Part shown: positions 57,215 to 64,000 of the stretch, in pieces
Layout of the letters: every line of letters starts with the position of its first letter
How positions within the stretch are numbered: position 1 is the stretch's first letter
Assembly (NCBI GenBank): GCA_018340805.1
Contig: JACMZG010001913.1
Span: 30,808,127-30,872,126 of the forward strand
Length of the DNA stretch: 64,000 nucleotides
Direction: 5' to 3'
Source: Microvelia longipes
Lineage: Eukaryota > Arthropoda > Insecta > Hemiptera > Veliidae
Notes under the pieces: model-generated
What the model was told of the DNA's origin: nothing
What the model saw: only the letters and a program-made list of their open reading frames with translations
Databases searched by the model: none
Program-made: the position numbers and the translations under genes

Positions 57215-60200
57215 TCACATATACACACACATACTACAGAAAATTTTGTAACGATGTCCACGATTAGGAAATCTTAAATACATCTGAAATGGAGGTGTTT
57301 TGGATTTTTCGGAACTAACACAATACTTTTTCTTAATACCTAGGGTATGAATGTAAAAAAAAACAGGGAAAGAAATGTGGTTGAAAATAATAATAAAGAC
57401 TGCAGCATTCATGGAAAATAATGCAAATTTAAAAATTGTAGAACTTAATTAAAATTATATCATTCAATAGAAAATTATAGTCGTTGTCATACTTAACTCC
57501 CGTATTCTAGAAAGGCAGAATCTAATCTCAGAATGAACATCTTAACATGATAAAAAGTTAGGAGAGCATAAAAAGAAAATTTACGCAGAGTTCAAGGGAG
57601 AAGAAACTGAATTAGAGTCTGGCAAATTGAACCAAGGGAGGAGAAGAGTGTTAAGCCAACGAGATAATGATGGAGGGAAACTTTTCCCGCTCTGTCAAAT
57701 ACAATGGTTCTCTGCAATTCTCTAGAAATATTCTCAGTAGTTTACAGAATTTGGAGGGATTATTTCGTAATTCACTCAATTCTTCTTTTTTTAGTGAGGG
57801 AAAAAGGAGGTCATGTAATTTCCTACAGAAATAGAAAAGTAATGGAGTTCCTTGGTGTTTGTCATGATGAGTCTTTACAAATTTAAATATTGAACATAAT
57901 ACACATTTAAAAATAAAAGTTTGTCTCGTTTTAACTTAGCTATTGAGATTATTATTTTCTTGTGTTGGCAAGATTGACTACTACTTTTAACCTAATATTA
58001 AAAATTAAAAATCAAAATTACTAAAATAATATTTAAAACTATCATTTACTCAAGACCGTCATTTAGGTATGGCATCCATGCTAAATATTTATATATGAAT
58101 TAATTTTGAATGTGTTAAAACGTTTTTAGAAACAATAAAAAAAGAAAGACCGCATTGTAAATTATTTTTTTCTTAGCTAAGTTGCTTTCACAGGCTTAGA
58201 CTGTTGACAGTTAAGATATTCGTAAGAATTCCTCGTAAGATACATATAATGGATACTAATTATAAACTTGAACCTTTACTTTTCAAGTAATGTAATTAAT
58301 TTACTTAAGTGTTAAGTTAATTAAGTAGTTAATAAATTTTTTCAATTGAAAAGTTAATTAACTTTGAAGCTAGTTAACTTCACCAATTTAGATGCTAGAT
58401 AATGATTAATATGCTTCATTGGTTTAATTATGTGTAGTAAATTACATGTCAAACGTTTCAGCATATTGTTAAGCCATTTTCAGTTGAATGATAATTGGAA
58501 TATCCACAGTATTTCCTCATATAATAGCTGTCTAACATGTTTATAGCTGGCTGAACGTAAATGAAGGTGCCAAATGTATAGGGGCAGTGAACAATATGGC
58601 ATTTATCTGATATCAAGCACTGTTGCATTTGATTATTTCGAAAAAAACTTCAATGACAAACACACTTCCAAATAATAGTATATACAACATGACCTAAAAA
58701 TAGTTAAATGAAATAAAACAGAGTCTCTCAACTAAGTATAATTGACTTAACCAGCTTTCAATCTTTACAGATCATCATCAGTGACCCCTTTCTTTTTTTT
58801 AATTTTACAAAGAACCCTTTCTTTGTTAAATTAACAATCTTTCTTTCCTTAAAAAAGTAAAAAGACTAGAGGTTGGTATGATGAAATTTTGTGAGTCAAA
58901 AATTGAGATTTGTAAGAGGAATTGAATAAAAAGCCTAATTGACTGCCTCTGCCTACCCATCCTATGAATTTCACTTAACTCACCAATTTTTTTCCATCCA
59001 ACAATAAAATAATCTTTTCTTTAGAGGAAAATTTTCTAAAAGTATTAAATCCGGGCTGCATGTAATCATCGTATGACATCTACTCGCCAAAATCGCCACA
59101 ATGGCATTGGAATCATACACCAGACGATATGCTTACAAGGAATGGAAGTGAACAAAATATAATATGTCTACATATTACATAAATCCTATTATCTATTCTC
59201 ATTCAAATTTTGATTAATACAAACAATATTAAACTTCAGTTTTTACAGCTAAAGTTGTTTGGTTTTGTCTCATAAGTCAAACGATTAAAAAGTAAAATAA
59301 AAAGTATTTCTAGGAACAAGAACAAAGAAAGTGTTTCGTACTCCATACAAAGGCTTAAAGATGTTTCTAGAAAAGGAAACAATTACATAGAAAGCTCTTG
59401 CTATTACACTTTTCAATTTCATCATTCATTTCTATCATCTACTCAGTTTTATTACGTTTTAAAACATAAGGTTCTTTATTTAACCTTATGAAGACTACAA
59501 ACTTCTATTGAAAGCATTTCAAGGTTTCTATTATTTAAAATTCAGCAGGTATTCTATTTTTTTCCATTTTACAGAATTTCAGTTGAAAAATACAAAAGGA
59601 TGCTCTATTGTTGATAGGAAACCACATGAGATGTTTCTTTTCTGTTAAAATAGAGAGGGTTCTTTGTGTTTTATCTCGTCACTGAATTAAAATAGTGAAG
59701 TAATGTTAATATTGCAGTTTTGAGGAAATGAAAAGATAACAAGAACTCTATGAGTATTTATAAAACTATATGAATGCTGAGAATATACAACCCTTTGAAT
59801 GTAAATCCGGAAAATTGCAAAAATTAAGAAAGACATGCAAACTATATTATTTCCGAGACCTCAAAGGCAGACAATTCTTAAAACTCAATTAAGGACAAGT
59901 TTTTTTTTTTTTTATTAAAGCAGCGTATACGACAATTAAATCCTTGAAGTCGCTTTATCCTTACCATAGATAATTAACTAACTAAAGAGTTAAATTGCCC
60001 TCAATTTAACCAAACTATAGAGTTAAATTGCCCTCGATTTAACCTAACAATAGAGACATAGAATATAAAAATAGCAATGACTTTGATAAATAAAATTAGT
60101 TTAGATGGTTGTAATGACATGCTCATGCCAGCTAGACATGCATAGAATTTTATACCAGTTGCTCTAATACCCTAAAAGAACCTAAGGAACTCTTAAATAA

Positions 60201-60600
60201 CGAAGAACACTTAGATAAAGTTATAAAATTAAGCGCAGTGATGTTTGATTCCTTATACTTGAATTAAATACTGAGGTGATATTTTTACTCGATATAACCT
60301 CCTGCTGCCATACCTCAATAATTTTACTGCCTGAGTAATAAAAGGGTGACCTTTAGCCTTCGAGATTTCCTCTATAGCATCCTGACTAAACCCTTCTTAC
60401 CGTTACTTTAACTTTCATTTAAAAAATAATATAAAATCATACCTATATAACATAATTTAAAAATAAAGAAAACAATATTAATTTATATTCCAAACATTAT
60501 TCTCATATTTATTTTTCCTTTGAGGATTTTGTAATGAGGGTTAGTATTATAGATAAAAATTGTGGCACCGTCTTATTCTAACAAATATCTACGTTATTTG
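57215..60600. other. Gene-free stretch
   Basis: 58713-58760 is a solitary end of the ATAAAACAGAGTC MITE family. 59985-60050 repeats AGAGTTAAATTGCCCTC.ATTTAACC twice. No exon recognised. Confidence 0.45.
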
Positions 60601-60617
60601 CCTACAACCTCTTACTT

Positions 60618-60869
60618 ATGTTAGGTAGGTATACTTCTTCAATCCCCTCGTTGGTCAAAAGGTTCAATTCAGGCGGCGTATTTTCCCTGTCTGAATCACT
60701 ATCTATGATTATTAAATACTTGATAAAACCACTGATTAAACCCAAAGTAATAATAATTAATTACTCGCTTTCCGAAAATAACAAAGCTTTGCTAACAAAA
60801 ACGTTTGATTACTTATTCGATAAACAGAAAATTAAGAAGAACAAGAAAGGTAATAAGATAACCTTGTAG
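60618..60869 (+). other. Unidentified 83-codon open frame
   Basis: Translation with a plausible amphipathic middle (SLSMIIKYLIKPLIKPKVII) and a Lys-rich end. No family recognised and no splice or promoter support. Probably chance or TE debris. Confidence 0.2.
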
Positions 60870-62790
60870 TAAACTACTAGCGCCCACCTAGTGGATATTT
60901 GAGGAACTTCACCAGCGACAATAAAAAACCTTTTTAATGTCGCCGACAGTAAAAAACTATGAAACTCTCGCAGACAGTAAAAAGCTACGAAACTGTCGCA
61001 GACGGTAACAAAACGAATTTCACATCATTTTTTGAGGATTTAAAGTGCCTACTTTACAGCCCCCCCCCCCCCCCGATTTTTTCCCAGAAGTGCCCAATAT
61101 TATTTTACTATGATATTTCCATGCAAAAGAATTTAGTTTCTTCAAGTACGTAGCTGTATGAAATAAGGATTTTAAAAGATTAAACAGAATAAGTTACATT
61201 TATGGTAGAACAACTCATAAAAGAGACAGGACGTAGGGTTCCCTTTGTGTTTTCTAAAACTATTTGGTTAAGAAACTCATAATATGGCCTAGTTTGAGAA
61301 CACTTGATCTACGGTGCTATAATCTTGTTTTGTACAATCAACGCTACGAAGACAGATAAATTTAAGTTCATTAATTGCATATATTTATATTAATTAATTT
61401 AATATATTGAAGTTTTAACTTAATAGTTTAATAAAATATAGTTAATTAAATGAAGAAAATAAATTAGATGTTTATTTATTAGAAATAATACTAAGATTTG
61501 TTAGTATTAGATCCAAAGATCATAGATTGTTAGATATAGGTCCAAGATTGTTAGATCCAACTTTGTTGGATCTTCGGTTTCTACCTAGCTGACTGGAGAA
61601 GCAGGTTTAGAGGTATTGGAAGGATTAGATTCGGCTCATTCATTACAGCTGATGAAGTGTCGAAGCTGATAACCGAACGGACTGATCCTAATCCCCCTGT
61701 TAAATATTCAAAATAGTATTTTGAAAAATTAGCTTCCCCTTTAGTTATCTGTCGTAGAGCAACCACGATGCGGCATAGAAAGCTTCATTGCAAGCTGAGT
61801 AAGCTCAAGAGGTGGCACGCCCTGGATGTTAAACTGATATTTCACCACTTTCTAAAAAAAAAAAACTAGATATTATTTTTCCCCTCAACTAAATATTCAT
61901 TTTAAAAGTCGAAATAATAAAAAAGTTAAGTTATTTCTTTCAAAATATTTATTTTCAATTATGCTTATAAAAGAAAAAATAATAATCCCTAAAAAAGCTT
62001 AACTAAAAAATTTAAAAGACAGAAAAATGTCTTTATAAAAATATTATTCCTTTATTTCAAAAGTCGAAAAAAGCCCGGAGGAATTTTCAGAATTCCGTTA
62101 TATTTTCTTAAATATATTCCCAAGGGAAAATCGAAGCAGTATGCTAAAAACGAATAATACTCTATTTTAAACTATGAACTTATTCTTAAGCCAGTTCAAA
62201 TTATATACGAATTTTCACTTGAAAATTGAATACGTGCTTCAAACAATGACTTAATTAAAATTTATAGGAAGCATTTTTATACATGTATATTAATACTAAA
62301 TACAAAACATTTATCATATTTATCGAAAATTTATTTGGTTTTGTGTATTTTATACTTAATAAAAAGAAAAGTTATTTATTTTATTAAATTTTATATTGCA
62401 ACTATGTATTGTGATTTAATAAATGTGAGTATATAAATAAGTACAGTATTACAATATGGGAGTTCTGGAAATAATAATACAGCAACGGCAGATGGAAAAA
62501 GAATATATGAAATTATACTTAACGTAAAAGAATTTAATGAATTTTTTATTGCATAAAAAATTTTATTTAATTAAAATTATGTAGTTAAAATATGTAAACG
62601 TATAATATTTTCTATCATTAATTAAAACGTTTAGTTATTGATAAAGGTATACCTATATACCAGTTTTTGAGCTCTTCAAATAATCTGATTTTAACATAGG
62701 TATAGAAACAATTTTTTTCAAGTATTCTAGAGGCTTATTTTTGCACAAAATATAACTCCGTATTCAATATGAAGATAAAGTCTGTTATTA
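60870..62790. other. Gene-free stretch with one possible short repeat
   Basis: 60935-61010 repeats GCAGACAGTAAAAAGCTACG-AAACTGTCGC-type units. A poly-C run lies near 61063. 61540-61865 is less AT-rich, contains the palindrome AGATCCAACTTTGTTGGATCT at 61551-61571, and ends in an A12 run after CACTTTCT, which could mark a retroposed sequence. Unassigned. Confidence 0.4.
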
Positions 62791-62794
62791 TTTG

Positions 62795-63055
62795 AAAAAA
62801 ATCGGGTACGGGGTTCCTCGGATCTTTTCCTCAACACATCATATTCGCTACGCTCATCTTCCTAGTTTTGGACTCGCTTCGCTCGCCCTCAGAAATACAA
62901 GTAGTTAAAATTTTTACTGCAACACGTCTTCGGACTCTTTTCGCTCATTCTCAGATAGTAAATACATTCGTTTCATTCCCAGTGGTCATTTATCCAGGCA
63001 CTAAACACGCTCGATGCTGCACAACTTTTATGATCCACAAAAATCAAAGATAGAC
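62795..63055 (+). repeat. R1 copy, best preserved
   Basis: GGGTACGGGGTTCCTCGGAT-C, TTTCCTCAACA, ATTCGCTACGCTCATCTTCC, GGACTCGCTTCGCTCGCCCT-CAGAAA, CTTTTCGCTCATTCTCAGAT-AGTA, ACACGCTCGATGCTGCACAA-CTTTTATGATCCAC. Confidence 0.65.
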
Positions 63056-63289
63056 TTAGTATACTTATTTATTACGTCAGGGGGTACACTAGTACCAAAT
63101 TCTAACTCACTTAGAATATTTTCCAATTTTTTTTTAAATTTTCTAAAAAAACGTATACAAATCAATCGATATAAATTAAAGTAGTGCTGATAATGAGATG
63201 AAACATAGTACATATGTTAGTCTTATACATGGCTAACACGCGTGCCAAATTTAATCAGATCGCATCATTTTTCCGTGTTTTATTATTTT

Positions 63290-63545
63290 TCGAAACTTTG
63301 GCTAAGCCATTACTGCGGGTTATTGACGTCATAAAAAATATTTTTCAAATAGCACAACTACAGTGGTAAACTGATTTTTGTACAAAATTTCAGTTCCCTA
63401 GCATAAATACACTAGGCGCTATGATGATAACAGACACACACACACATACATACTGACAACTATGCAAAAACCACTCAGGAGGTCTTCAAAACGCCTGAAA
63501 CAACACTTTTCCTATATACCTACGGTATAAAAGAGGAAAAGTAAA
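63290..63545 (+). repeat. R2 copy, best preserved
   Basis: GGGTTATTGACGTCATAAAA, TTTCAGTTCCCTAGCATAAA, GCTATGATGATAACAGACAC, AAAAACCACTCAGGAGGTCT, GCCTGAAACAACAC, then CCTACGGTATAAAAGAGGAA. Lies about 240 bp past an R1 copy. Confidence 0.6.
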
Positions 63546-64000
63546 AATCAAATTATGCTATGACGCAATCGTAAACTGAGTTTTACTTTCAGAGAAAAAT
63601 GAAAAGTTTCGTATTCGAAATATGAATCCTTATGATTTTTTTATTAAAAAATATTTATAATTGTTTAATAAAAAATGGGAGAAGTAATATTAAATCAAAT
63701 AATTGCAGGCTTTATTTTAATAAAAAAATTATAAAAGAGTTGTAAAAGAATAAGTTTTTAACTAAATGAATTTTAGATTTAATTAAATAAAATTCAAGGC
63801 TTTTTGTAATTTGTTGAAGAGGGAGGGGGGCTGGTGTAAAAATGTAAATATCCAAGGTATTGATCCTTTTCGAACTTTCTCCTAAACATTAGCTTTGCAT
63901 TATCCTTTAGGTAAAAATATTAAATCACAATATGAGGGCTAATTGAGAAATTTCTTAGTTTACATCATAATTTAATGGATTTTTTATTGACTTAATCGAT
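63546..64000. other. AT-rich end of window
   Basis: No feature seen. Confidence 0.5.

Overview
The window is AT-rich arthropod nuclear DNA, most probably insect. The two host genes have long introns with GT/AG borders. The ACE tail matches insect secreted ACE in its layout: an enlarged loop between the last two cysteines and a short C-terminus without a membrane anchor. Transposable-element debris fills most of the rest. I cannot name the species or order.

Host genes, both on + strand. (1) Positions 569-7163 hold the last four coding exons of an angiotensin-converting enzyme (peptidase family M2). The window opens inside the gene, so the catalytic zinc-binding part lies upstream. (2) Positions 13024-21519 hold a complete four-exon gene for a cytochrome b5 domain-containing protein 1 (CYB5D1) homologue, 296 residues, with all splice phases agreeing. 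I could support no host gene downstream of 21.5 kb.

Mobile DNA. 0-13 kb: introns and intergenic DNA with foldback/MITE-type elements, two tRNA-derived SINE copies (one with a perfect 14-bp target-site duplication inside the last ACE intron), a 30-bp minisatellite and several dispersed repeats. 13-21.5 kb: CYB5D1, whose introns carry a LINE RNase H relic, a foldback, TIR elements of two families and a hAT-like MITE with an exact 8-bp target-site duplication inside a minisatellite. 21.7-27.8 kb: a copy of that MITE split by a CR1-like LINE (PHD finger, endonuclease and reverse transcriptase, all frameshifted) and a BEL/Pao integrase relic. 27.8-44.4 kb: no recognisable host gene; minisatellites, microsatellites, MITEs and dispersed repeats. 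44.4-49.8 kb: a 22-bp minisatellite, a 5'-truncated LINE with clear target-site duplications and an RNase H LINE relic. 49.8-64 kb: TIR element, 53-bp minisatellite, (TA)n, and a second copy of the roughly 700-bp repeat that lies directly in front of CYB5D1.

The most unusual signals are: a LINE insertion whose 5' junction carries an inverted copy of its own target site; further short-loop inverted duplications in two unrelated elements, together suggesting recurrent snap-back template switching; the dispersed repeat that forms the immediate upstream region of CYB5D1; and two anonymous dispersed repeat families (here R1 and R2) that recur near each other in at least five places. I found no CRISPR array, operon, rRNA gene or functional tRNA gene. 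All comparisons were made by eye.
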